Shown: positions 25,256 to 33,183 of the stretch, in pieces
Position numbering within the stretch: the stretch's first letter is position 1
How the letters are laid out: every line of letters starts with the position of its first letter
Origin: Lachnospiraceae bacterium
Lineage (GTDB): Bacteria > Bacillota > Clostridia > Lachnospirales > Lachnospiraceae
Reading direction: 5' to 3'
Assembly (NCBI GenBank): GCA_015057955.1
Contig: SVDE01000001.1
Coordinates: 1 to 61,721 of the forward strand
Length of the DNA: 61,721 nucleotides
Made by a program: the position numbers and the translations under genes
The notes under the pieces: generated by a model
Told to the model about the DNA's origin: nothing
Seen by the model: only the letters and a program-made list of their open reading frames with translations
Database searches by the model: none

Positions 25256-26518
25256 TCATTCTATGTCATCCAGGAATCTTCCGGGTTTTGTAAGCCATCC
25301 GGCCGCGTAAGCGGCAAAGTAGGCTGCAGGATTTGCAAACTGTCCCGGGAACTTCTCATAGTTTGTCATCTCTTCAAAACCGTGGCCGCTTCCTTCGACC
25401 ATGATGATCGTCTTATCTTCGCTGGCTGCCTCATCATATGTCAGGTCAATATTCACGAACTCATGATTGCCCTGGTTGCCCTGGCAGAGGAGAGGAACGT
25501 GAATGCCCCTGACATTTGCCCTGGTGCTCAGGCGGTTGAAGTTCTGGTCGAGTCCCCAGAGATCGCATTCGTTAAAGTTGAATTCTCCGTCGAACTGAAG
25601 CTCACCATCCAGAAATGCGTCGATCGTTGTGACCCATGCGCCTGAATAATACTGGGAACGGATGGGGTCATTTCTTTCGCGGCAGGTATAAATGATCTCG
25701 TTGGTTACGCTTCCGTCCGGATGAAGGAGCGGGCGTTCTGATCTGGTATGCCCGAGAAGAGTGTTATCCTGAATATAAAGCTTGTTAAATGCATGGTTCT
25801 GGCCGGAACCGGCAAGGACAAGCACGTCATTGTCAATAAAGTTGCCTTTTCCGAGACGCATGTCTTCTTTGCGCTGCTGGCACCATGCAAGGATTTCTTT
25901 GTAGTATTTAACCTTTGCAATGTTGAAACGCCTGACAAATTCCCTGTCATAGTGGGTGGCGCCGGGCGCATAACCGTTGTCGGGGTTAAACGGATCGAGT
26001 TCTGGTATGCGCTCCATTCCGCTCCTGAAATCCTTTACGGAAGGGTCGATGCCAAGAAAATCCATTATTCCGTGGTTTGCATCGATCAGCATCAGTCCGT
26101 CAGCCGGCATGAGATCGGGAAATTCAGGGAAGGGTACGATCCTGTTGGTTGCTGCGAAACGTCCGGTTCCGTTTTCGGCAAGATATTGATATGAACTGGT
26201 AAAGCAGCCTCCCTGGCTGTGCCCGAACAGGATGACTTTCTTTATGCCGGGGTAGGAGCGCATAAAACGAACATACTTGTCGATAGCAAGCATGTTTTCC
26301 TTATAGCTTCTGCGCCCGAGCGGCATTCCGGCTGTCACGAAACCCTGTTTCGCGAGTTCTCTGACAGGCGAAAAGTTCATTATGTATTCTCCGCTGTGTG
26401 TCGCAATTATGGCGATCTCACTGCGCCTCGTCTTTACTTTCGGAAGGTGCACGCTGATCGGAAGTACCATGTCCTCGATCATGTAAAATTCACTGGTTAT
26501 CTCTGTGGGATATTTCAT
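25256..26518 (-). CDS. large alpha/beta hydrolase
   Basis: A 420-aa alpha/beta-fold hydrolase. The nucleophile elbow is VILFGHSQGGCFTSS and a late GSGHGFEEM supplies the probable catalytic His. The N-terminal strand IAIIATHSGEYIMNF and the helix after it replace the usual HGxG loop. There is no signal peptide. At 420 aa it has a large lid or insert compared with typical 270-300-aa relatives. AAGGAG lies about 7 nt before the ATG at 26518; the longer reading overlaps the neighbour and lacks an RBS. It lies 20 nt after an unknown 212-aa gene in the same operon. It could hydrolyse an ester or a C-C bond; no substrate can be assigned. Confidence 0.82.
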   Translation of the reverse strand: MKYPTEITSEFYMIEDMVLPISVHLPKVKTRRSEIAIIATHSGEYIMNFSPVRELAKQGFVTAGMPLGRRSYKENMLAIDKYVRFMRSYPGIKKVILFGHSQGGCFTSSYQYLAENGTGRFAATNRIVPFPEFPDLMPADGLMLIDANHGIMDFLGIDPSVKDFRSGMERIPELDPFNPDNGYAPGATHYDREFVRRFNIAKVKYYKEILAWCQQRKEDMRLGKGNFIDNDVLVLAGSGQNHAFNKLYIQDNTLLGHTRSERPLLHPDGSVTNEIIYTCRERNDPIRSQYYSGAWVTTIDAFLDGELQFDGEFNFNECDLWGLDQNFNRLSTRANVRGIHVPLLCQGNQGNHEFVNIDLTYDEAASEDKTIIMVEGSGHGFEEMTNYEKFPGQFANPAAYFAAYAAGWLTKPGRFLDDIE

Positions 26519-26538
26519 CTTTTCTCCTTGCTGCAATA

Positions 26539-27177
26539 TCATATCAACGGTTCGGTTTCAGGGATCATCCTTGACCGTGCTTCTTCAAGCCCTTCAAGCC
26601 AGAGCTTCATTTCATCGCGAAGGTCAAGCAGATCGGCGGTGTCAGGTCCGGCAGCACCGAGGTCTTTGCGCAGTTTGACGATCAGATTCTTGTCGCTGAT
26701 CCTTCCGATGCCGAAGATAACGGCGCGGTACTGTTTGCTGTCAGCGCTGAGTGCAATGTAGAGCTGGCCGATATGGCAGAACTCGCTTCGGAGTATCTGT
26801 TCATAAAGATCTTTGTTCTCCACATCAGCGCCTATGCCAAGAAACTCAAGGTCTTTGATTGCTTTTTTCCGTGTGCGGGATAAGCCGAACCTGCCCGGAG
26901 GATTTTTTGTCACGACCATGAAGTTCATGAAGCAGCGCATGAAATTGTCAGCATATCCTCCGACACCGTACCGGTTGGGGGAATAACGCATGTCAAACAG
27001 CTTCCTGCGGTATATATCTTCCTCGGGAGCTATCCCGGCCTGTATTGCTCCTTCCAGCATGGCAAGGCGCATTGACGGATCCTTTTCCTCATAATAACTC
27101 CGCGGCCATCCGGAAAGGTAATCTCCCATTGGGACCGGAGCCGGAGCAGCTTCTTTGATGGTCTCATTAAATTTCAT
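26539..27177 (-). CDS. conserved-looking protein of unknown function
   Basis: A 212-aa soluble protein, not recognised with confidence; it may belong to one of the Lachnospiraceae-type DUFs of similar length (DUF6553 came to mind, unverified). Visible features are DYLSGWPRSYYEEKDPSMRLAMLEGAI near the N-terminus, a segment rich in Arg/Tyr/Phe (RYGVGGYADNFMRCFMNFMVV), and a helical charged C-terminus. No signal, membrane segment or cofactor motif is apparent. The start at 27177 has GGAGG 8 nt upstream. A good sigma-70 promoter lies just upstream, and the alpha/beta hydrolase follows after 20 nt, so the two are probably co-expressed. Confidence 0.7.
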   Translation of the reverse strand: MKFNETIKEAAPAPVPMGDYLSGWPRSYYEEKDPSMRLAMLEGAIQAGIAPEEDIYRRKLFDMRYSPNRYGVGGYADNFMRCFMNFMVVTKNPPGRFGLSRTRKKAIKDLEFLGIGADVENKDLYEQILRSEFCHIGQLYIALSADSKQYRAVIFGIGRISDKNLIVKLRKDLGAAGPDTADLLDLRDEMKLWLEGLEEARSRMIPETEPLI

Positions 27178-27208
27178 TGCATAAACCTCCAATAGAGCCT
27201 TTTTTTGA

Positions 27209-27237
27209 ATTATAGATTTTGGCGGACTGAAAGGCAA
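27209..27237 (-). promoter_or_regulatory. sigma-70 promoter for the 27177-25256 operon
   Basis: Read on the minus strand, TTGCCT (27232-27237) is 17 bp from a perfect TATAAT (27209-27214). It lies back to back with the sigma-54 promoter for the ACP/thiolase operon. Confidence 0.6.
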
Positions 27238-27269
27238 TAGCATTTGAGGCGTAATAAGCGGAGTTTAAC

Positions 27270-27285
27270 TGGCATGATTATTGCA
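27270..27285 (+). promoter_or_regulatory. sigma-54 promoter for the ACP-thiolase-DUF35 operon
   Basis: TGGCATGATTATTGCA matches TGGCAYG-N4-TTGCA with correct GG-to-GC spacing, 68 bp upstream of the ACP-like start codon. Confidence 0.87.
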
Positions 27286-27352
27286 AGAATTGTTAATACC
27301 AGGAATATGTTTTTCGAATAATGGTGAAGCCAATTTTACGGAGGAAAGAATC

Positions 27353-27592
27353 ATGACAAGAGAAGAAGTATTAGCAAAGATAATCGAGTTCGCTGCAATG
27401 GCATTCAAAAAAGACTCGGCTGAGATCAAAGAAGACACAGACATCGCTAATGAGCTTGGCGTTGCTTCCAACCAGCGTGTTGCCATGAGCGCATCGATCG
27501 AGAATGAATTTGATGTAATGATACCGGTAGCAAGATTCGGCAAATTTGCAACAATTGGAGATCTCGTTGATTTTGTAATGGACGAGATGTGA
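27353..27592 (+). CDS. acyl-carrier-protein-like protein with altered DSL motif
   Basis: A 79-aa acidic helical protein with the ACP fold pattern: helix 1 EEVLAKIIEFAAMAF, loop DTDIANELGV, helix 2 RVAMSASIENEF, then IPVARFGKFATIGDLVDFVMDEM. The phosphopantetheine site normally reads GxDSL; here it is GVASNQ, keeping a Ser (S39) but losing both the Asp before it and the Leu after. It may therefore be a poor substrate for the usual transferase or use a dedicated one. GGAGG is 7 nt before the ATG at 27353. It is the first gene of a sigma-54 operon with a thiolase-like enzyme and a DUF35 partner, suggesting acyl transfer between them. No other fatty-acid or polyketide genes are nearby. Confidence 0.78.
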   Translation: MTREEVLAKIIEFAAMAFKKDSAEIKEDTDIANELGVASNQRVAMSASIENEFDVMIPVARFGKFATIGDLVDFVMDEM

Positions 27593-27631
27593 TCTTACCG
27601 ATCCCCGATATTTACAGACAAGGAGATTGAT

Positions 27632-28924
27632 ATGGCTTTGACAAATGTTAAATTAGGCAAAAATCTGAGAAGCGTCTCAATAGTCGGCGTTGGCGCCACA
27701 CCGTTCTTTGACTCGATCACGAACGATACCTACAAAGGCATAACCAACGGCGAGCTGTTCGGACATGCAGCTCTTGATGCAATGAAGGATTGCGGCATCG
27801 AGCCACGTGATGTTCAGTTTTTCTATCACGGCTCGGCAAATCCTTATATCCTTTTCAAGGCAGTAAGTGCCAACATGCAGGTCGCAGACTGGTTCGGCAT
27901 GCGCGGCAAAGGATCTGTTGCTCATTCAGAAGGCTGCTGCACAGGCTACATTGCGTTGGAAGAGGCTGTAATGGCAGTTGCCAGCGGAATGTATGACTGT
28001 GTGCTTACCGGCGGCTGCGACATGGGCAAGGGAATGCCTGACGGCAATACACCTGACCATATGCGTACAGCACTTACGGCAGAGATCGTTTTCCCTGATC
28101 TCGATTCGCTGTTTGACAGGGCATACGGAAGATATCTCGGCGGCGGCCCGGGCATGAACCATGATGACTGGATCAACTTCTATGCAAAGGAGAACAACAT
28201 GACTCCCGAGCAGATAGATGACATCCTTGCACATCAGGCATATTATTTCCGACGCAATGCATCTCTCTGCCCGAGAGCAATGAAGCGTGAGACTTACGAT
28301 GAGCTGGCCAAGGCAGCCGGATACGATGATGTATGGGAGTACATGAGGTCTCCGTATAATCCGAAGATGACGCAGTACTTAAGAACCTCCAGCGACTCTT
28401 CGGTTGCAGACGGCGCAGCTGCATGTATCGTTGTCCCGACAGAAATAGCACATAAATTTACTGACAAACCTGTTGAAGTGCTCGGCATAGGAGCATCTGT
28501 ACTCGACGCGATCGTTCCTCACCTGGAGAAGAAAGCTACAGCAGAGGCAGCCCGTCAGGTATATGAGCTTACAGGACTTACTCCCGATGACATGGACATC
28601 CTGTATGTAAATGACTTTATCGGATCATCCGCATTTCTCGCTGCAGAGGAAGTCGGATATCTTCCTAAGGGTGAAGGTTGGAAATATGTAATGGACGGAA
28701 GGATCGCATTTGACGGCGACAAGCCGATGAACACAAATGGCGGAAGAACCTCTTATGGCCATGCATTCGCGGCTTCAGGACTTGCGGACATATTTGAGGC
28801 TGTTACCCAGATGCGCGGAGAAGCAGGCGACCGTCAGGTCAAGAAACTTCCGAAACATGTATTTCTCAGGGGATTCGGCGGATCGCAGAACGTGCGCTGC
28901 ATCATCCTGAAGGCAGGTTTTTAA
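27632..28924 (+). CDS. SCP-x-type thiolase-like acyltransferase
   Basis: A 430-aa thiolase-superfamily enzyme of the SCP-x / archaeal acetoacetyl-CoA thiolase type. HSEGCCTGYIALEEAV places the acyl-accepting Cys at C102 (C-x-x-G). The C-terminal His region is NTNGGRTSYGHAFAASGLADI. The usual second Cys loop (CxGGG) is replaced by FGGSQNVRCIIL. AAGGAG precedes the start. The DUF35 gene 14 nt downstream encodes the standard partner of such thiolases. Related thiolase/DUF35 pairs make HMG-CoA precursors in archaea and, as PhlC/PhlB, acylate phloroglucinol in Pseudomonas. Here the reaction is unknown; thiolytic cleavage or C-acyl transfer on a 1,3-diketone are both possible. Confidence 0.85.
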   Translation: MALTNVKLGKNLRSVSIVGVGATPFFDSITNDTYKGITNGELFGHAALDAMKDCGIEPRDVQFFYHGSANPYILFKAVSANMQVADWFGMRGKGSVAHSEGCCTGYIALEEAVMAVASGMYDCVLTGGCDMGKGMPDGNTPDHMRTALTAEIVFPDLDSLFDRAYGRYLGGGPGMNHDDWINFYAKENNMTPEQIDDILAHQAYYFRRNASLCPRAMKRETYDELAKAAGYDDVWEYMRSPYNPKMTQYLRTSSDSSVADGAAACIVVPTEIAHKFTDKPVEVLGIGASVLDAIVPHLEKKATAEAARQVYELTGLTPDDMDILYVNDFIGSSAFLAAEEVGYLPKGEGWKYVMDGRIAFDGDKPMNTNGGRTSYGHAFAASGLADIFEAVTQMRGEAGDRQVKKLPKHVFLRGFGGSQNVRCIILKAGF

Positions 28925-28938
28925 GAGGGAGGTTCATG

Positions 28939-29379
28939 ATGAGTAACGAAAAAAACATAAAGGCTGAAGATATCTTTAATCCCGAGCATATAGTAGAGAA
29001 ATTCTGGAACGGTCTCAAGGAAGGCGTGGTATATGCCAGAAAATGCAAGGAGTGCGGAGCAATAGAGTTCCCTCCGCATCTTGCATGCAACACATGCGGC
29101 TATCACGAGACAGAGTGGACAACACTGACCGGTTACGGCGACCTTGTTACATTCGTCTTCACAGGTGTACTGAATGCAAGGCTTGAGCTCGAAGACCTCG
29201 GACTGAAGTATGTATGCGGCGAAGTTGCACTTGATGGCGGTCCTGCGATAAACGCGGTCATTCTTGGTATTAATAAGAAAAAAGCCCGCGAGATCAAGGA
29301 CAAACTCCCTGTCCGTGTACGCCCGGTATTCTATGACATGGGCAGATACACCACATTATTCTTTGAATTGGACGAGTGA
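28939..29379 (+). CDS. DUF35 (Zn-ribbon OB-fold) partner of the thiolase
   Basis: About 146 aa. The N-terminal zinc ribbon is KCKECGAIEFPPHLACNTCG (two CxxC pairs), followed by an OB-fold with LTGYGDLVTFVFTGV and the end segment VRPVFYDMGRYTTLFFEL. This is the classic DUF35/OB_aCoA_assoc protein that bridges substrates to SCP-x-type thiolases. GGGAGG lies 6 nt before the ATG at 28939 and only 3 nt before the one at 28936, so the former is preferred. It is the last gene of the sigma-54 operon ACP-like, thiolase, DUF35. An acyl-CoA or acyl-ACP substrate channel between the three proteins is a fair inference. Confidence 0.87.
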   Translation: MSNEKNIKAEDIFNPEHIVEKFWNGLKEGVVYARKCKECGAIEFPPHLACNTCGYHETEWTTLTGYGDLVTFVFTGVLNARLELEDLGLKYVCGEVALDGGPAINAVILGINKKKAREIKDKLPVRVRPVFYDMGRYTTLFFELDE

Positions 29380-29393
29380 TTGTAAAAAAGAAA

Positions 29394-29432
29394 ATTGCAT
29401 TGTAAAAATGCAATACTGTTCACGTATGTGAA
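29394..29432. promoter_or_regulatory. two palindromes upstream of a sigma-54 promoter, candidate activator sites
   Basis: ATTGCATT-GTAAA-AATGCAAT (29394-29414) and TTCAC-GTAT-GTGAA (29419-29432) lie 34-72 bp upstream of the -24 box. Neither is followed by a T-tract, so they look more like protein-binding sites than terminators. They may bind the activator encoded at 42904-44505. Confidence 0.4.
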
Positions 29433-29465
29433 TGAAAAATGCCGATTTTACAAGGGTTTTTAAAT

Positions 29466-29481
29466 TGGCATAGGAATTGCA
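29466..29481 (+). promoter_or_regulatory. sigma-54 promoter for the second importer/redox/rpoN operon
   Basis: TGGCATAGGAATTGCA keeps the invariant GG and GC with correct spacing; it lies 77 bp before the binding-protein start codon. Confidence 0.87.
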
Positions 29482-29557
29482 AATTTTATAACAACCACCC
29501 TGGTCCCTTAATGGGAGAGGGAAAATAATTGTTAATTATTTTTAGGAGGAAACATTA

Positions 29558-30610
29558 ATGAAAAACAAAGCAGCAAAGATTTTCGTCGTACTTGCAGTAG
29601 TAGCGGCACTCCTTGCAGTAGCTGTAGGATGCGGATCAACACCTGCACCTACAACCGCAGCTCCCGCTGAAACAACCGCAGCTCCTGCAGGCGGAGAGAC
29701 AGAAGCTCCTGCTGAGACAGAAGCTCCCGCCGGCGGCAAGAAGATCGCATTCAACGTTCCGTCTCTTGGAAATGACTTCATGGTAGCAGTATCAAACGCC
29801 ATGAAAGAAGCTATTGAGGCACAGGGATGCACTTTCCAGATCGACTCATGCGACGGTGACGTTACAAAGCAGACAGACCAGATCGAGAACTATGCACAGA
29901 TGGGATTCGATGCGATCGTAATCTGGCCGGTTAACGCAGACGGACTTGCATCTGTTGTTCAGCGTATTGAAGCTGAAGGCGTTCAGTGTCTCGGATTTAC
30001 AAATGCTATCGATGGCGCAACTGCTTCAATGGTCAGCGCTGACGACTACGGCATGGGCGAGGCAGAAGCCGACATGGCTAACGACTGGATCGAGAAGACC
30101 TTCCCGGATGCAGGCAATGGCGAAGTAAAGGTCCTCTTTATCGCATCTTCTTCAACACCTGAAGCAGTTCAGCGTAGCGAAGGAATCCAGACCCTTATCG
30201 AGAAGAACCCCAAGGTAACAGCCCTCATCGAGCAGATCGACTGGAACGATCCTATCGGCGCACGTAACACTGTTGAGAATGCTCTCCTTGTCAACAATGA
30301 CATCAAGTGCATCTGCGCAGTTAACGGAACAACCGGTGTTGCAGCCAACTCTTATGTAACAAGCGCAAACTCACCGATCACTGATCTCTCACAGATCGGT
30401 ATCTTCTGTGTTGATGATACTGAAGAGATCGATGATCTCATCAAAGCTTCAGAAGCTAATACAGCAGCTCTTCGCGGTACCGTATCAATGGGAACTATCG
30501 GCGATACAGTTCACGACTTCATGCTTGCTATGCAGCCGTTTATCGATGGCGGAAATATCGAAACAATTCATGGTTCAGCATTCCCGATCACTCCGGAATC
30601 ATTCAAGTAA
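29558..30610 (+). CDS. second sugar-type ABC transporter substrate-binding lipoprotein
   Basis: A 350-aa RbsB-type receptor. The lipoprotein signal ends in VAVGC with Cys25, followed by a Thr/Ala/Pro/Glu linker (TTAAPAETTAAP repeats) to about residue 62. The binding domain opens KKIAFNVPSLGNDFMVAVSNAMKEA, the type-1 PBP start, and contains DAIVIWPVNADGL and SEGIQTLIEKNP. AGGAGG precedes the ATG. It heads the operon with its own ATPase and a single permease. The sequence is quite different from the receptor at 2894, so the ligands may differ. Co-transcription with redox enzymes and rpoN suggests its ligand is the inducing substrate of the locus rather than ribose. Confidence 0.9.
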   Translation: MKNKAAKIFVVLAVVAALLAVAVGCGSTPAPTTAAPAETTAAPAGGETEAPAETEAPAGGKKIAFNVPSLGNDFMVAVSNAMKEAIEAQGCTFQIDSCDGDVTKQTDQIENYAQMGFDAIVIWPVNADGLASVVQRIEAEGVQCLGFTNAIDGATASMVSADDYGMGEAEADMANDWIEKTFPDAGNGEVKVLFIASSSTPEAVQRSEGIQTLIEKNPKVTALIEQIDWNDPIGARNTVENALLVNNDIKCICAVNGTTGVAANSYVTSANSPITDLSQIGIFCVDDTEEIDDLIKASEANTAALRGTVSMGTIGDTVHDFMLAMQPFIDGGNIETIHGSAFPITPESFK

Positions 30611-30628
30611 TCATTAACAATTTATTGT

Positions 30629-30659
30629 CAGGTCCCCTGAATCATATTCGGGGGACCTG
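30629..30659 (+). terminator. intercistronic stem-loop after the second binding-protein gene
   Basis: CAGGTCCCC pairs with GGGGACCTG and an inner GAAT/ATTC extends the stem around CAT. No T-run follows, so it probably sets receptor-to-transporter ratio by stabilising the upstream transcript, like the hairpin at 4135. Confidence 0.6.
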
Positions 30660-30690
30660 AATTGCAGAAGAGATCAGGAGCGTAAAAAAC

Positions 30691-32169
30691 ATGGAACCCA
30701 AAATAGTCTTGGAGATGAGAGACATCTCAAAATTTTATCCCGGTGTTGTTGCGCTTGATAAAGTCAATCTTTGGGTGCGCACCGGAGAAGTTCATGCTTT
30801 GCTCGGAGAAAACGGAGCCGGAAAATCCACGCTTATCAAAGTACTTTCCGGAGCTGTCAAAAATGATGAAGGCACAATAGTTATCGATGGCAAGGAATAT
30901 GAACATATGACTCCTGCCATATCCAGAGCCGAAGGCGTGGAAGTGATTTATCAGGAATATAACCTTGTTCCCTGGCTTTCTGCGGCTGAGAATATCTGTC
31001 TGGGTGATCAGATGCATGGTATTGTCAATCTTAAGGAACAGGTAAAAAATACACAGGCACTTTTTGACAAATATCATATCAACGTTAATCCGAAGGCAAC
31101 TGTTGCATCACTGCCTCCGGCAAAGCAACAGCTGGTTGAGATCGCCAAAGCAATCTATAAAAATCCCAAAATAATCGTAATGGATGAGCCGACCGCGCAG
31201 CTGACAGTGGCTGAGGTAGATAATCTTTATGAGATAATCCGCAATCTGAAGGAAAGCGGAACGGGTATAATATTCATCTCCCATCGTCTGGAGGAACTGT
31301 TTGCCGTTACTGACTGCATTACCATCATGAGGGACGGCCAATATGTTGATACTGTTATAACAAGCGAAACTAACCGCGACGAGCTTATCAGGCTCATGGT
31401 TGGAAGAGAATTAAAGAATATCGGTGAACGTACCAGCATGGCAACTGACGAAGTAGTGCTTGAGGTCGAAAATATCAGCGGATACAGAAATGAGCCGAGT
31501 TCGTTCAAACTCCACAAGGGAGAGATCCTGGGATTTGCCGGACTTGTCGGTTCGGGCCGTACGGAGCTGATGAGGCTCATATTTGGCGCGGACAAGCGTC
31601 TTAGCGGCACCATCAAGGTTTTCGGCAAAGAAGTTAAGATCCATTCGCCGCAGGATGCGATCAATGCAGGTATTGGTCTTATCCCGGAAGACAGGAAGAT
31701 GCAGGGCGTTTTCCTTAATCAGAATATTGCGTGGAATACCAGTATCGGAAATATCCATGCTGTTACAACCAACGGTCTGATCGATGAAAAGAAGATCAGG
31801 ATACAGGCAGAGGATTATAAAGATAAGCTGAAGATCAAAACACCGTCCATTAAACAGCTTGTAAGAAACTTAAGCGGCGGTAATCAGCAGAAAGTGGTTC
31901 TTGCCAAAGTACTTGCGCAGAATAACGAGATAATAATATTTGATGAGCCTACCCGTGGTATTGATGTGGGAGCCAGAGCTGAAATATATGAACTTATGAA
32001 CGGACTGGCAGAACAGGGCAAGTCAATACTCATGGTTTCATCAGACATGGAAGAGCTTCTGGGGATGAGCGACAGGATCCTTGTTGTGGCGGAAGGACGC
32101 CTCACCGCAGAGTTTGACAGGCCGGAGTTTGATCAGGAAGAGATCATGAAAAAAGCTTCAGTAGATTAA
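30691..32169 (+). CDS. ribose-type ABC transporter ATP-binding protein with two NBDs
   Basis: A 492-aa RbsA/MglA-type double ATPase. NBD1 has Walker A GENGAGKST at residues 39-47, a divergent signature ahead of QLVEIAKAI, and Walker B IIVMDEPTAQLT. NBD2 has the usual degenerate loop GLVGSGRTELM, signature LSGGNQQKV, and Walker B IIIFDEPTRGIDVGARAE with the catalytic-position Glu retained. It is therefore more canonical than the ATPase at 5158, which has Cys at that position. It lies between its receptor and permease genes in one operon. It energises uptake from the cytoplasmic face. Confidence 0.92.
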   Translation: MEPKIVLEMRDISKFYPGVVALDKVNLWVRTGEVHALLGENGAGKSTLIKVLSGAVKNDEGTIVIDGKEYEHMTPAISRAEGVEVIYQEYNLVPWLSAAENICLGDQMHGIVNLKEQVKNTQALFDKYHINVNPKATVASLPPAKQQLVEIAKAIYKNPKIIVMDEPTAQLTVAEVDNLYEIIRNLKESGTGIIFISHRLEELFAVTDCITIMRDGQYVDTVITSETNRDELIRLMVGRELKNIGERTSMATDEVVLEVENISGYRNEPSSFKLHKGEILGFAGLVGSGRTELMRLIFGADKRLSGTIKVFGKEVKIHSPQDAINAGIGLIPEDRKMQGVFLNQNIAWNTSIGNIHAVTTNGLIDEKKIRIQAEDYKDKLKIKTPSIKQLVRNLSGGNQQKVVLAKVLAQNNEIIIFDEPTRGIDVGARAEIYELMNGLAEQGKSILMVSSDMEELLGMSDRILVVAEGRLTAEFDRPEFDQEEIMKKASVD

Positions 32170-32180
32170 GGAGACAGAGC

Positions 32181-33155
32181 ATGGAACAATCATCGTTTAA
32201 ATCATTTATTAAAAATAACATGATGTGGCTGATCCTGATAGGCATCATGATCATATTCGCGATCCTTTCGCCGAACTTCAGGTCTTTCAAGAACATCATG
32301 AACATCTTGACCCAGAATGCGTATTTCATCATAACAACGATAGGCATAGCCGTTATCATGATTAGCGGCGGTACTGACCTTTCCGTTGGACATATTCTGG
32401 CTACTGCAGGTATATGCACTGCACTTATACTGCAGTCAGGAATACCTACAGTTGCAGCGATCATTCTTGGTATTGTTGCAGGCCTTGTTGTTGCGACAAT
32501 ACTCGGAGCATTTAACGGTCTCATGGCCAATACTCTGAAGATACATTCAATGATCGTTACATTGGCGACCATGACAATGTTCCAGGGAATCGCATTTATC
32601 ATTTCACAGTCAAAGTCATACTATAACTTCCCGGCGGGATATCTTACCATCGGACAGGGTTATGTCGGACCGATCTCAATTCCGGTCATCATTACGATTG
32701 TGGTCATTCTGGTCATTCATTTTATCCTTTCCAAGACCTGCTTCGGAAGATTCATTTACGCTGTCGGCGGAAACCCTGAGACTGCACGTCTTGCCGGTAT
32801 CAATGTTTCAAAGATCAAACTCATGGCATTCGGACTCGGCGGAATCCTGTTTGGTATCGCTTCGATCGTACTGACAAGCCGTGGCGGATCTGCCAGCGCG
32901 AACTTAGCTCCAAGCATTGCTTTCGACGGAATCACAGCCTGCGTACTTGGCGGTGTATCCTTCATAGGCGGTGCCGGAAAGGTTGCTGATGCAGTAGCCG
33001 GATGTCTGGTACTTGGTGTTCTCAGTAACGGAATGCAGATGGTCGGAATGGGTGTTAATACCCAGTACGTTATCAAGGGCGCCATCCTGCTCCTTGCTAT
33101 CGGCTACGATACATTCCAGCGTTCAAGACAGGCAAAGGCAAAGAAAACAGCTTAA
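32181..33155 (+). CDS. ribose-type ABC transporter permease
   Basis: A 324-aa RbsC-type permease with multiple hydrophobic helices. MISGGTDLSVGHILATAG carries the DLSxG motif, and AVGGNPETARLAGINVSKIKLMAF is the canonical ATPase-contacting loop. Only one permease gene is present in this operon, so the channel is presumably a homodimer, unlike the two-permease system at 4.2-7.6 kb. AAGGAGACAG precedes the start, 11 nt after the ATPase stop. The next gene, a flavoprotein, follows 28 nt later without an intervening terminator. Confidence 0.92.
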   Translation: MEQSSFKSFIKNNMMWLILIGIMIIFAILSPNFRSFKNIMNILTQNAYFIITTIGIAVIMISGGTDLSVGHILATAGICTALILQSGIPTVAAIILGIVAGLVVATILGAFNGLMANTLKIHSMIVTLATMTMFQGIAFIISQSKSYYNFPAGYLTIGQGYVGPISIPVIITIVVILVIHFILSKTCFGRFIYAVGGNPETARLAGINVSKIKLMAFGLGGILFGIASIVLTSRGGSASANLAPSIAFDGITACVLGGVSFIGGAGKVADAVAGCLVLGVLSNGMQMVGMGVNTQYVIKGAILLLAIGYDTFQRSRQAKAKKTA

Positions 33156-33183
33156 TCGCAGATCATAAGTCGAGGAGGCATAT

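Noticed and set aside
27353-29379. 2,4-diacetylphloroglucinol biosynthesis, because of the PhlC/PhlB-like pair
   Set aside because: No PhlD type III polyketide synthase or PhlA-like KAS III gene is present; only the thiolase/DUF35 part is similar.
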